Assembly (NCBI GenBank): GCA_004335835.1
Contig: RWJK01001549.1
Coordinates: 1-64,000 of the forward strand
Direction of reading: 5' to 3'
Length of the DNA: 64,000 bases
Origin: Scenedesmus sp. ARA3
Taxonomy: Eukaryota > Chlorophyta > Chlorophyceae > Sphaeropleales > Scenedesmaceae
Below the pieces are notes generated by a model that made no database searches, had not been told where the DNA came from, and saw only the letters and a program-made list of their open reading frames with translations. Positions 48,223 to 60,489 of this stretch are shown here, one piece after another (position 1 is the first letter of the stretch; each line of letters opens with the position of its first letter). The translations under genes were made by a program, and so were the position numbers.

Positions 48223-50527
48223 TCAGTAAGTCGGCGACACAGCTTGCCGCGGGTGCGGCTTGTCATTCCCTTTTACTGCCACAAACGTGCTGCATGGGTT
48301 GTCCACCTGCCACATGCTGCACTGCCAGTACACATTGTCGCTGCTGGCGCCTGACCACACAGGGTAGTCGTACAGCCGTGCAGGCTTCAGCAGGTCGGCC
48401 CTCATCACGCGCACTGCGCCTTGCGGGGGCTCGTCTATGGCCGGCACCACCACAAAGCCAGCCTCCATGTACCTGCCAGAAGCAGTAAAAGCACTAGCAC
48501 TGGTCAACAATTATCAGCAGTGGAGCATTCATAGTCGTGCAGGAATTCTACATGAACCTGTAATGAGAGACATGCTGCTCTTTTCAGCAGCTGTTGTAAA
48601 AAGATGTTTTGACTTCGTGCAACTCTGCAGTTCAACTTGCACGGTTTTGATGCAGCTGTACGCCTGTAATGCCGCCAGCTCACCCGCGTGGAGGCACAGG
48701 CCGCCATATGGACATTGCCACCGCGTTGACGCCCACGCCTCCGCTGTCCCTGAAAATCAGCTGGAAGCGCTCAGGCAGCGCCAGCGCAGGCAGCGCGCCA
48801 CCTGCACCGGCATCCTGCAGAGGTGGACGACGCAGGGTAGGAGCAGTGCGCCGCAGGAAGGTACTTATGCCGTATGCCAGTGGCACTTAGTCAAACTTAC
48901 AGCAGCCGTTGCAGCCGTTGACAAGCTCGAGCCAACACAATGCAACCGGCGAAGCTGGCTTTGCACCTACTTACGAGGACGCCCACTTGAAGCGGTGTTG
49001 TGCTGTGTTGCTCACCTGCTGCTGCGCTACATCCTTGTACATGCTGACTGGGCGGGCGGGCGGCTCCCTGCCAGGCATGGCTACGTCACCCAGCGCAGAG
49101 TAGCCCGGGGGGCCCACGGGCCGCCACACGGACAGCGGCCGTGCCCCGGCCCTGCTTGACTGCCAGATGCGCTTGAAGTCCATGGACAACATCACGTCTG
49201 GCATCTCCTGGTTGCTCTGCAGGCAGCGGCAGAAGCGGAGCGCAGCACACAACCTTGGCAGTTGCTGAGGATATGATGTGGAAGCACGATGTGCATGCAC
49301 AGCGAGTGGCGAATGCACAATGAGTGATCCAGTGAGTAGCTCAGTGGCTGAATCAACAAACAACTGCTTGTATGGCTCAACAGCTTAACTGCAACTGCTG
49401 ATAACGCTGAATGCTTGAGGAGTAGCACAGCAAGGCACCCTCACCTGCTGCTCGGCCGCCAGCACCGGCGTCACCTTCCAGCCGCGCGCCTCACGCCGTG
49501 GCTCCAGGTAGTACTTGGCCCGCGCAGCAGCCAGCGCTTCGTACAGCTGCGACGCCTGGGGCGCGCATTGTGTGAAAGCGGCAGGGCTTGTAAGCAAAAT
49601 GTGCTGAGCTGAAGAAAGTGGCGGTGCCTAGTGTGAAGCATGACATTCATGATATTCGATCACAGCTGCGCCCCAACGCACAAGCAAGCTACTCCACAGG
49701 TACTCTGACACTCACACACAGAGTCACGACACACAGGCAGGCTGAAGCCTGCAGCTGTCCTTGCCGCCCGCAGCCCGCCCCGCCCACCTGGTTGTTGTTG
49801 GGGTTGCAGCGCACGTCGTGCACCAGCACGTCGGTGTCCTCGCTGCGGTACTTCCTGTGCACGATGATGCCGTCAGCGGGTGCGCCCGCCTGCTGCCTGT
49901 GGTAGGCCAGCTCCACCGACAGCATCTGGTCCCACGTCAGCTGCCACAGCAGCCGCCCGGGCGGCACCGCGTCAACCTGCACACGCACGCAGTAGCAGGG
50001 TGCTGCTGCAGTCAGGCTGAGGAAGGAGTGACTAGGCTCGTGCCACCTGTCTGCCCTGACCAGTACGACAACAATCAGCTTACATCCGCATGACAGATGC
50101 TGCAGGGTTCAGCACTGTTCAGTAGGAATCAGTACGCAGGAACCATGCACAGATGTGCGCGCTGTGGCAGCCCACCCACATTGGCCAGCCGCCCCGCCTC
50201 CGCCTCTGCCTCCAGCGCAGCAAAGGCCTCCGCCGCCACCATCAGCAGCCGCACGTTGGTGATGATGGCCACGTTGCCGCCGGGCAGCGTCATGTGGCTC
50301 TCGTAGCTGTCGCTGAGCGCCTCCCTGCCCCGGCCGCCGCCCAGCAGGCTGGCCCCCGAGCCCTTCACCAGGCCCTCCAGGCTGCCCGCGCCGCAATTGT
50401 GCAGCAGCGCTAGCCCCAGCGCGGGGCCCAGCGCAAAGGGCGTCAGCGCGCGGTCACCACGGATGCAGCGCGGCAGCCGCCGCCGCCTGCTGGCACGCAG
50501 CTCGGTGCCGGTCAGTGTGTTCTTGGC
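48223..50527 (-). other. VPS13: PH-like part and final Vps62-like repeat pair
   Basis: Exons 50527-49445 (RRRRLPRCIRGDRALTPF, SDSYESHMTLPGGNVAIITN, VRLLMVAAEA, LLWQLTWDQMLSVELAYHR) follow the PH-like C-terminal pattern of VPS13. Exons 49216-48223 carry a second pair of Vps62-like units, PLSVWRPVGPPGYSALGDVA (after FKRIWQSS) and AMSIWRPVPPRGY, and end with CSMWQVDNPCSTFVAVKG. The stop codon is at 48223-48225. Confidence 0.8.
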
Positions 50528-53500
50528 CTGCGCAGCAGCAGCAGCGCAGCCCATGTTACTATCATACAAGATACCTGCTGCGGCATGGCGATCACTTGTT
50601 TCAACGATTACCAGGGACATTTCAGCTCTGTTATGATGCAGTGCACGGCTGTTGGTGCTAGTGCAGGGTTGTTTTGAGAGCATGCCTATTGCCAGCCACA
50701 ATTCAGCCACGGGTGGTCTTGCCTGCCGTGCGCCTTGCCCCTAGTCCAACAACGACCCCATGCTGTGAGCACCGCATCTCCTCCCGCGCCTGCCGCACCG
50801 CGCTGTGCTCACCTCCCTCACGGACGCGTCCAGGCCCTCCGTCACCTTGGAGAAGCCCGACAGCGCGCCGCCAATGATCTGCCCCGGCACGCCCACCAGG
50901 CCCTTGCCCACGCCCTTCACCAGCCCCAGCATGCCGCCCGCCTTGGCCCCAGCCAGCGGGTCGGCCACAATGCCCGTCACGCCCTTGAGCAAGCCCTCGC
51001 CGAAGGTCTTGCCCCCCTCCATGATGCCCTGGCTCACGCTGGACATGCGCTCGCCGCCACCCGCGCCGCCCAGTGCGCCAGTTGACGTGCCCGTGATGGC
51101 GCTGGTGATGTTGCTGCCCACAGCCAGCAGCTTGCTGGTGGTGCCCAGCACGCCGTACGACCTGACGCAGCACAGCAGCAGCAGCAACGGCAGCAGCGGC
51201 AGAGCTTGCAGGGATGTGCTGTAACAAGAACTATCAAGACATCCAGAAGATTGTGTGCTATGGCACGAAGATCGGCACATACGCACACCAGGCTGCAGCC
51301 TACAGGCGTGCTGCACCTGGTCAACCTGCCAACCCCCTGTTGCTCAGCTCACCTGAACACGTTGAGCGTGATGAGCAGCGCCTGCGCCTGCAGCGCCTTG
51401 ACCGCGTGGCCCAGCAGCGCGCTGCGCGCCTCGCGCATGTTCTCCCGCTCCAGCCCCGGCAGCGTCAGCGCCAGGTCGTCCAGGTTGAGCATGTCGCCCA
51501 GCGTGTTGAACAGCCACATCTGGTTGGCCCAGCGCGGCCGCGTGGCCTTGTCGGTGCGGAAGCTCAGCCGCAGTGGCAGGTCGTCCAGCGACAGCAGGTC
51601 CACCTGCGCGCAGTGATGGGCAGGACGCGGTGGTGTCGGAGGCAAGCACAGTGGCATACCAAGCAGCCGACGCCCAAATGTTCATAGCGTGTGGGTGTGA
51701 ACTTGGTGCACACACCAACCCGCACACAGCCGCTTCAAGCGATGTGAGCATGAGAAATTGTGGCAGAGGGCAACGCGCGGCAGTGCTCAACAGGGCTGTC
51801 AGGCCGGCAGTGCTGTGCTGTGCCCAGGGGCAACCTCACCTGCAATGGCAGGTCGGCGCTGGCCACCTGCTGCACTGCTGAGCTGCCCTGGCCAGCAGCA
51901 GCCCCGTTGCCTGCAGCCTGGCCAGCAGCAGCAGCAGCAGCAGGCAGGTTGCCGCTGCTGGGCCCCCCAGCTAGGCGGCCCCTGCTGGCACTGCCAGCCT
52001 TGGAGCCCGCCAACCCACTGCTGCTGCTGCTGCCTGCCAGCTTGCTGCTGCTGCCCGCTGCCGTGCTGCTGCTGCTGCTGCCGCCTGCTGCTGCCAGGCC
52101 CTGGCTGAGGGTGAACAGCCGCCACAGCAGTGTCTCGCTCAGCTGCAGGCGCAGCGCCGCAATGCGGCCCGCGATGGTGGGCGTGTACAGCGCGCCCCTG
52201 AAGCGGCCCGGCTGCGCCACGTGCGTGAAGAACAGCAGCGGGTCGGCCCGGCTGTCCTCCAGCACCGTCTTGTCAGCGGGCAGCAGCACCACGGGGAAGG
52301 GGCTGCCGTGCAGCATGTCGTCCAGCTGCGCCAGGTTGAGCCGCACCAGCAACTGCAGCAGCACAGGGAGGCAAGAGCAAGCAAAAACGAGCAAGCAAGC
52401 AGCGCAGCGGCTGAGTCAGCAGGCGCCACACCATGCAGCGGTGATCCCTGCTTGCGGACAACAGTGTTGCCAGTGCTGGAACAGGCAATCCCAACAAAGT
52501 GGCAGCCTGCATGCTGCATCTGCAACAGCGGCCAACTGCGGCTTTCCACGCTACGTAGACAACCATACGGACTAGAACGCAGATGCGCCGCGTTTGACCA
52601 AGCCTTGATCCCTGCAACCCCTCCTGCCGCCGCACCTGGCTGTAGGCCACGCCCGCGCTGTTGCCCGCGGTGTAGTGCAGGCTGAGGCCGTCCAGCGTGA
52701 GCAGCAGCAGCTCCGCAGGGCGGCCGTCCACCAGGGACAGGTCCATGGCGGGGATGTCCACGGCCAGGTGCATGGAAGCAGCGGGGGACAGCCGGGCCTG
52801 ACAGGCACCAGCAAGCAGCGCAGGCAGGTGGAGAAGAGGTGGTGGGTGACAGCACCATGCACCTTTACACGCCATCAGGCTGTGAGCAAGCAGTTTGTAG
52901 CTGGCAGCTGGCACCTGGCAACAAGCAGCAGAATGCACTCCGAACGATGTGACGAGCTCAAGCCTTTGCTGTGCGCGCAAGCCCAGTCAGCGCCGCACCT
53001 GGTCCTGGCCTGCAATGCATGCTGCCAGCCGCAGCTGGTTCATGCTGACTGAGGGAGGCTTGGGCAGCACGCGCAGCAGGCGGTCGGTCTGCGTGCGGCC
53101 CACGCTCACGCTGCCAGTGCCGGGCACCTCGCAGGGGCCTGCACCCGCCATGACAGACTCCAGCAGCGGCAGCACCTGCGTATGGTGCATGGAAATATGA
53201 TATGAAGGTCGTTTGATGGACATATGATATGAAGGTCGTTTGATGGACATATGATATGAAGGTCGTTTGGGAGCCTCACAAGGAATTGTGTGGGTGCTTC
53301 TCAATCGTGTGTTCAGCAACAACAGACTGTTAAGCCCAGCAGGCGCAGCAGCATGGCGACAGCACCAGTGCAATGACAGGCGGCAGACAATACGTTGCAG
53401 AGACGGCACCCTTTGCTGACCTGCAGCCAGACCTGCAGCCACCTCACCTGAGCCAGAGCCTGCGCCTTGCCGCCCGCTATGGCAAATGTTGCCGGCAGCT

Positions 53501-56500
53501 CTGATCCCAGCGCGCCGCCGCTGCTGCTGCCGCGCTTGCCTGCTGACTGTGATACGGCCAGGCCTGAGCTATCCGTGTCTAGGCTGCACACTGCTGAGCC
53601 GCTGGTGGCTGGGTCGGTGTCACGCAGCTCCACCTCCGCACCGCCACATAACTGGCCCGCACCGCCGCTGCTGCTGCTGTCCCCTGCAGATGCTGAGCTG
53701 GCGCCTGTCAGGCCGCCTAGGCCGCCCGCCGGCTGCAGCAGCACCAGCGCCGCGCCTGAGTATGGCGGCAGCAGCTGCCAGGCCGCCTTGGGCGTGGCCT
53801 GCCTGTAGCTGATGGGCGCTGCCGTGCAGTTCATGAGGCACTGCTGCGGCTCGCCGCCCAGGGACTGCAGCACCAGGTGCAGGCAGCCGGGCGCAGGCAT
53901 CTCCACGGCCAGGTTGAGCGTCACTGCCAGGTACTCCAGCAGGCCCCCTTCAGTGCGCTTGGCCACATGCACCAGCAACGGCTTGGCGGCAGCAGCAGCA
54001 GCAGGATCGCCCAGATCAGCGCTTTGGCTGCTGGTACTACTGCTGCTGCGGCCACCACCACTGCCTGGCCTGCTGGGTAGCGGCGGCCGGCCTGCTGCTG
54101 CTGCTGTTGCTGCTGCTACTGCTTCTGCTTTGGCTTGCTGTTGCTGCTGAGGGACCTGCTGCAGTAGTGAGTCAAATGCTGCGTATGCAGCAGCCAGGCT
54201 GGCCTCATTGACCGGCTGCGGCTCGCCCGGCGTGCCTAGCCGGTACAGCGGCAGCAGCACCTGCATCACGCCTGTGGCCGGGTAGTCCACACGGAAGGCC
54301 TCAGACCACATCACAGGGTCAACTGCCTCCAGCACATTGGACGCAGCTGCTGCTGCAGCCGCAGCACCCATCACTGCTGGAGTCGGCGGCAGCGTCAGCA
54401 GCAGCAAGCGCCGCAGGCAGCCCTGCGGCCACGACAGCGGCACTGCCAGCGACCCAGCACGCAGCACAAGCGTGGCGTCCCGCACCGGCGTCGAGCTAGC
54501 TGCTGTCGGCGGGCCTCGCCGCTGCGTTGCTGATGCTGCTGCTGTCCCTGGAGTAGCTGCATCAGCCATGAACCACGCCCCTGGCGCCGCACCGGCCCTG
54601 CTGCCGGATGATGTCAATGAGCCGCCGCCTGGTGCACCTGCCAGGCTGGCGCCCAGCGCCTTCCACAGCGGCTCAGGCTGCATCAGGTGCAGCGTGTATC
54701 CTGTGCGGTTGCTGACCACCATGTGTGGGTCCAGCCGCACCACTGTGGACAGCGGCAGGCTGCTGCCAGCAGACTCGATGCGCACCGTGACGTCATACAC
54801 ACAGCCGTCCCTACACTTGGCGCGCAGCAGCACAGGCTCGTAGCGCGGCAGCCGCGCCACGGCCTCTGCGACTGGCGCAGCAGCCTCGCCCGCGCTGCCT
54901 GGCGCGCCGCCCTCCGCGCCTGCTGCTGCCAGCACCAGCGGCGAGCTCCACCTGCTGCCCATCACGCTGATCACAGCAGCCCACTGCTGCACCACGCCGC
55001 TGGACAGCCCGGCCTGCTCCAGGCTGCTGCTGAGCCCGGCCCGAGCCCCGCCCAGCACGCTGCCGCCACTGCTGCTGCCGCCTGCACCGCCACCGCCCCA
55101 TCCTGAGCCGTCCGGCCCCTCCCCTGGGAATGACAGCAGCTCCACGCTGTTGCCCATGATGGTGACGTGGCTGCCCGGCCTTGTGAGCTGGCTGTAGGCC
55201 TCAGTGTCCACCACGCGCAGCGCGCCAGCAGCAGCAGCGCCGCTGCCCAGCAGGCCGCCCTCACCCAGGCCAGGCGCATCGCCGCTGGTTGCCAGGCCGC
55301 CTCCCTCACCATTGACGGTGGTGGCGTGCGGCACGATGCCTATGGAAATGGGCAGCTGCGTGCCATTGACCACCCACACTGGCACGGACAGTGACAGCAG
55401 CAGCGGCCTGCCCTGCGCCAGTGCAGCGCCGTAGCTCATGCGCCAGGCATCGGCGGAGGAGGCATCTGCGGCTGCTGCTGCTGCCAGTGCGCTGGTGCTG
55501 CCTGCTGCTGCCGCCCTTGCTGCTGCGGCGCGGATGCGCTGCGAGTCCAGCAGCTCTGTGTCGAGCTGGCGCTGCAGCGCGATGCGCAGGCGCGTGTTGC
55601 TGGCCTGACTGTTGCCGTACGCCACACAGAAGCTGTCAGGCAGCTGGCGGGAAGCAGACTCCACACCTGCAGACACAAGGGGTGCCAGCAGCATAGCACA
55701 GTTCGGGTGGTGTGAGCAGGCAGGAGCTCGAACAGACACACACGCAAACACCTGCTGCACAACCATGACCGCTTCATGTACCTGTGCTGCTGCATTCAAG
55801 CGCGCAGATGCCCATGACTTGGCGGCTGCCACCACTGCCCACACACGCGCAGTTGCACAAGCCATACCACTGCTGCTGCTGCTGGCCCACCTGCTGTGCT
55901 GCTGAGGTATCCCTCGCTGACCAGCACCGGCTCAGGCTCAGCCCACTCCGAGCCCTCAGGGTGGAAGGTCAGGCACACCTGGCAGCGGCAGCAGCAGCAG
56001 CAGCAGGGTCAGAGGCACAGCCAATAACGTTTCAAAGCATGGCATAGCACCTGGAAGACCACAGTTGACGCGTGGCCAGCTGGCGGCGAGGGTGAGCTAT
56101 CCACCTCATCACAGCTGGCGATGCATGACAAGCCCGCCCCGCGCACCTGCTGCCGCATGTCCACGGAGTACACATTCACGCTGGCGCCACCAGCCAGGTG
56201 GCCCTGCTGACGCATCACCAGCGCCCCGCCACGCGCAGCCCGCTCCCACAGCACATAGTGCGCCGCCACAGGCAGGTCGTTGCGCAGCGTGAGGGGTGGG
56301 GCTGCGGTGACGGCCCAGTCGCTGAGCACGTCCATGCCGCCCTGCAGCACCAGCTCGCTGGCCTCACAGGCAGTGCTGAACCAGCAGGACGGTGCAGCAG
56401 CAGCAGCCTTGCGCGGGCTGCTGCTGGGTGTGGCTGCGCGGCTGCTGCTGCTGCTGGCGCCTGGCGCTTTCGGCTCCTCGCCGGGCTGTCCCAGCGCCTT

Positions 56501-59500
56501 GCAGCACAGCAGGCGGCTGCCGCCGTCCTCCATGCTGGCCAGCGCCACGCTGGACTGGCCGCTGCTGACGCCGTAGCTCCAGGCGTGGCTGGGCAGCTCG
56601 TCAGCGGCTGCTGGGGCACTGTGCGGCGCCAGCACGGGCCGCAGCTGCAGCTGCTTGTTGTCTGAGCGCCAGTCGCCGGGCAGCGGCAGGCTGCCGCCAG
56701 GCTCCACGCGGCCCAGCACCTGCAGGGCAGCAGCCAGGGGCCAGGAGCCAGGTCGGCGTTAGAGCCATTATTGAGCGCCTGGTGCATTGCAGCGTGCAGG
56801 GTGTGGCTGCAGCGAGCTACACAGAAGGAAGCAACATGAACGCATCTACGAAGGTGCCACTAGCCACAGGGCTCAGCATCCGTGCATAGATGCTCGTTCT
56901 TATGAGGCCTATAGCTGGTCAACCAAGCCCCAGCCCTCCGACGCACCCTTCGCTGCAAGTGCTCCGTGGTAGACTGCCCCTTGCTCTGCCCAGCGGCTGA
57001 CATGTCCAGCACACTGGGTGGCAGCGCAACACGCCGCCGCTTGCGCACCAGGCGCCTCCTGCAAGCACACAGAAGTGGCAGAGATGGCTGTTGGGGCACA
57101 TGCAGGGGTGGCTGCAGCACGGCCCTGCTTGACTACTGCGTACAATGCGCTTGCAAGTTGGCATGCTGCTGCACACAAACATGTTTGCCTTGCAAGAACT
57201 TGCAAACCAAGCATTGCTGCACGGGCAGGCTGAGCACAGGCCTAGGTGCCTTCACAGAAGTTGCTGAAGCAGCCTGGCCTGGGCCTGCTGCGCACCGCCG
57301 CACGAAGTCATGCGCCTTCTTGTTGCCTGCGCCTGGTGGCGGCGGCCACCTGAACTGGCTGGGCTCAAAGGCGTAGGCCCAGCCCTCAGGGTCCAGGTTG
57401 CCGTGGCTCTCCACCTCCCAGGGGCCCTCCCACTCCCAGCCCTGGCAGCAGCAGCAGCAGCAGCAGCAGGAACACGCAGCTGTTTAAGCAGGTGACAGCA
57501 TACAGATACACAAGCACCTTGTGCCGGTTGCTGCAATCCTGGTTGCAGGCAGTCTCTAAAGCCAGATTCATACGTATCATTACCAGCATTCATGAGACAG
57601 CCCCAAGCACCATCCCCTGCATCGTCACCTGCGGCAGCGCCACCTTGGGGAAGGCGCTGCTGCCCTTGTTGCCGTTGCTCTGCCACATGTAGTGCCGCGG
57701 GTCGGTCAGCCCGCTCAGGTGCTCGCCAGACCAGCCGCGCAGCGGCAGGTAGCGCTCGTACTCGTACACCTCCTCGTCCGCGGCATCACCCACGGCCGCA
57801 GGCCTGCTGCTGCCCGAGGCGCTGCCAGCGCTGTGCGGCAGCAGCGTCCAGCTGGCGTCGTCCTCCTCTAGCAGCGCCACCTCCAGCAGCATGTCTGTGG
57901 CATTGAAGAACTGGCACAGGCTGCGGATGCGGCCCTGGTACTGCCCGCCTGCAGGGGCGGCAGCACAGCAGCCAAAACAAGCTGGCACGTGAGCAGTGCC
58001 GGGCACATGCAGATGGGGGCATGGCTGTGTGCTGTTTGCGATGCAGGCCAGAGCTCAGGCAGCAGAGCCGACACAGCCAGATACAATAAGTGCAGTTGCG
58101 CAGACGCCTGCGCAGCTCATCTGGCTGCCTATGTGTGCATGCTCAGCACATCCAACAAGTGACACCACAAAAACAGCTGCCCACCTGCGTAGGACAGCTC
58201 GAACACCAGGCCCTGGCCCGCCCGTATAGGCACGATGCCTGTGTGCGGCCCCGCCATCTGCCCAGTGAGCCGCCGCAGGGAGCTGTAGCTGAAGGGCGAC
58301 CACATGTCGCTGCCCTCCAGTCGCAGCGCATGCCTGCTGCCACCAGCAGCAGCAGCTGCAGCCAGGCCTGAGCGAGGCGCCAGCTGCTGCGCAGCAGGCT
58401 TGCTGCCGCTGCTGCTGGCGCCGACCTTGATGGGGCTGTCCCTGCTGATGCTCAGCAACCGCTGCAGCTGGCGGCGCATGCGCTGGTGAGGGTACCAGCT
58501 GCTGCTGACCTGCGAGTCGTCCAGCGACACAGCCACAGACAGCTGCATCAGCGGCGTGCTGCTGCTGTCTGACGAGTCCTTGCCTGCACTGCTGCTGCTG
58601 CTGCTGCTATCAGCAGCTGTAAAGCTCAGCACAAGTGTCTGGCCCAGCTCCACAGCGGCAGCTGCTGCTGTAGCGCCAGGCACAGACAGCGACCTCCTGT
58701 GCTGCCCTGGGCTGGCTGCTGCTGTGCTGCTGCTGGTGGCTGCTGCTGCCGCCTGCCGTATGGCCAGCAGCGCCGTCACCTGGCCCAGCAGCCAGCTGTA
58801 GGTCACTGCCAGCCGGCTGCTGCTGAGCTTGCGGCCCAGGCCCCGCTCCCCGCTGCCATCCCACAGCTCCAGCTGCAGCTCAAGCGGGGCCAGCTCCCAG
58901 GGGTTGTCCCCCGGGGCAGGCGTCAGCAGCTGCTCAGCCAGCTGCGGCGGCAGTGCCAGCACAAAGCGCTGGTTCCACTGCACCGCCTGCCCCTGCTGCA
59001 CTGCCAGGCCCGGCTGTGCTGTGGCGGAGGCCTGCGCGGCGGGCTGCAGCTGCGCCTGCACCGGCACTGGCCGCGTGACCATGCCCTCGGTCTGCTGCAC
59101 CAGCTCAGGCGCAAGTTGCTTGGCGCGCTGGCCCACAAGCTTGATCTGGCAGAGGGGCAGGAGGGCAGCACGAGTGGAAGGCATGCAGCCAGTCTCAGCC
59201 AGCAGGGTGGGGAGTATGTGTATTGTCAATCAGCATTCATGCTTTGGCTTTCACACGACAAATGTAAGCACATACAAAGGCCGGCCATGTAAAAGCGAGT
59301 TGTGGTTGTTGTCAGCAGGCAGCGCACAGCCAGTCCGGGGCTGCCGCACACCGCGTGGGGCAGAGCCAACTCTCATCTACCTCGCGCCACCGCCTCACCT
59401 GCACAAACAGCTCGGGCGCCCAGCCGGCGCCGCCCAGCCCCGCCTGCAGCTGCCCACCCAGCACGTCCAGCACCAGCCGCATCGGCGGCGGCTGCCCGCC

Positions 59501-60451
59501 AGCCAGTGGGGCGTGGCTGATGGCGGGCAGCGGCATGGGCTGCGTGAGGGGGGTGGTGGCATGCGGGGGCAGCGCCACCACCTCCTTGCGGCCCTCGCCA
59601 TAGTCCAGCTGCAGGTAGGCGGGGGTGTCCAGCGTGTTGAGCACCGTGGTGTACACGGTGAGGCCGTCAGTGGCAGCCAGGCCCTGACGGCGTGACGACT
59701 TGGCTGCTGCCGCACCACCATCAGCCCCCGCCGCCAGCTGCTGCCAGTCTGCCGCGGCGTCGAGTGCGTAGTTGAGTGCTGCCTGCGCCAGCGTGACGTG
59801 CATGCAGCCGTGTGGGCTGGTGACCTTGAGCCAGGTGCCTGGAGCAATGCCTGCGCTTGCTGCCGGGTTGGGGTTTGCGTCCATGTGCAGCAGCAGCTGC
59901 CAGGGCTCCAGGATGGGCTCCCACACCTCCAGGCTCTGGTGGTAGGACCACAGGCCCACGGTCAGGTACGCAAAGCAGCGCCGCACGCCACACGGCTCCT
60001 GCGACAGGCCTGGTGTATGGGCGGTGATTGGTGCAGTGGCGCCGCAGAAGGAGCAGCAGCAGCAGGAGGTGAGGAGGCTTGCAGTGTGATCATCTGTTCA
60101 GGGAGGTCAAACACGCCTGACTGATGCTGATGTGGTGACACATATTTGCAGCCTGTCCAAGCTGCGTGCACACGGATGCATCTACCTGCTCAACATGAAA
60201 GTCAGCAAGCAACAAGTGGCACTGCCAACAACAGCCAGGACACAAGCCAACAGTGTAAAATCCTTGATGTTGATGCTCTGGGCCGTGCTGCTGCCGTGCT
60301 GTAGCAGCAAGTTGCCTCACCCAGGTTGACCTTGGCCGCCTCCAGCTCCAGGATGGGCGTGCGCAGCAGGTTGCGCAGCAGCAGGTTGGTCTTGCCCACA
60401 GACAGCGACAGCTGCAGCGCACGCGGTGGCGGGCTGCCGTCATCAGCGTCT

Positions 60452-60489
<38 letters not shown>

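Noticed and set aside
53195..53271. Nine-residue repeat peptide (KRPSYHMSI) encoded by the 27-bp array
   Set aside because: The array is a multiple of three, so it stays open, but it lies in an intron between two well-supported VPS13 exons.
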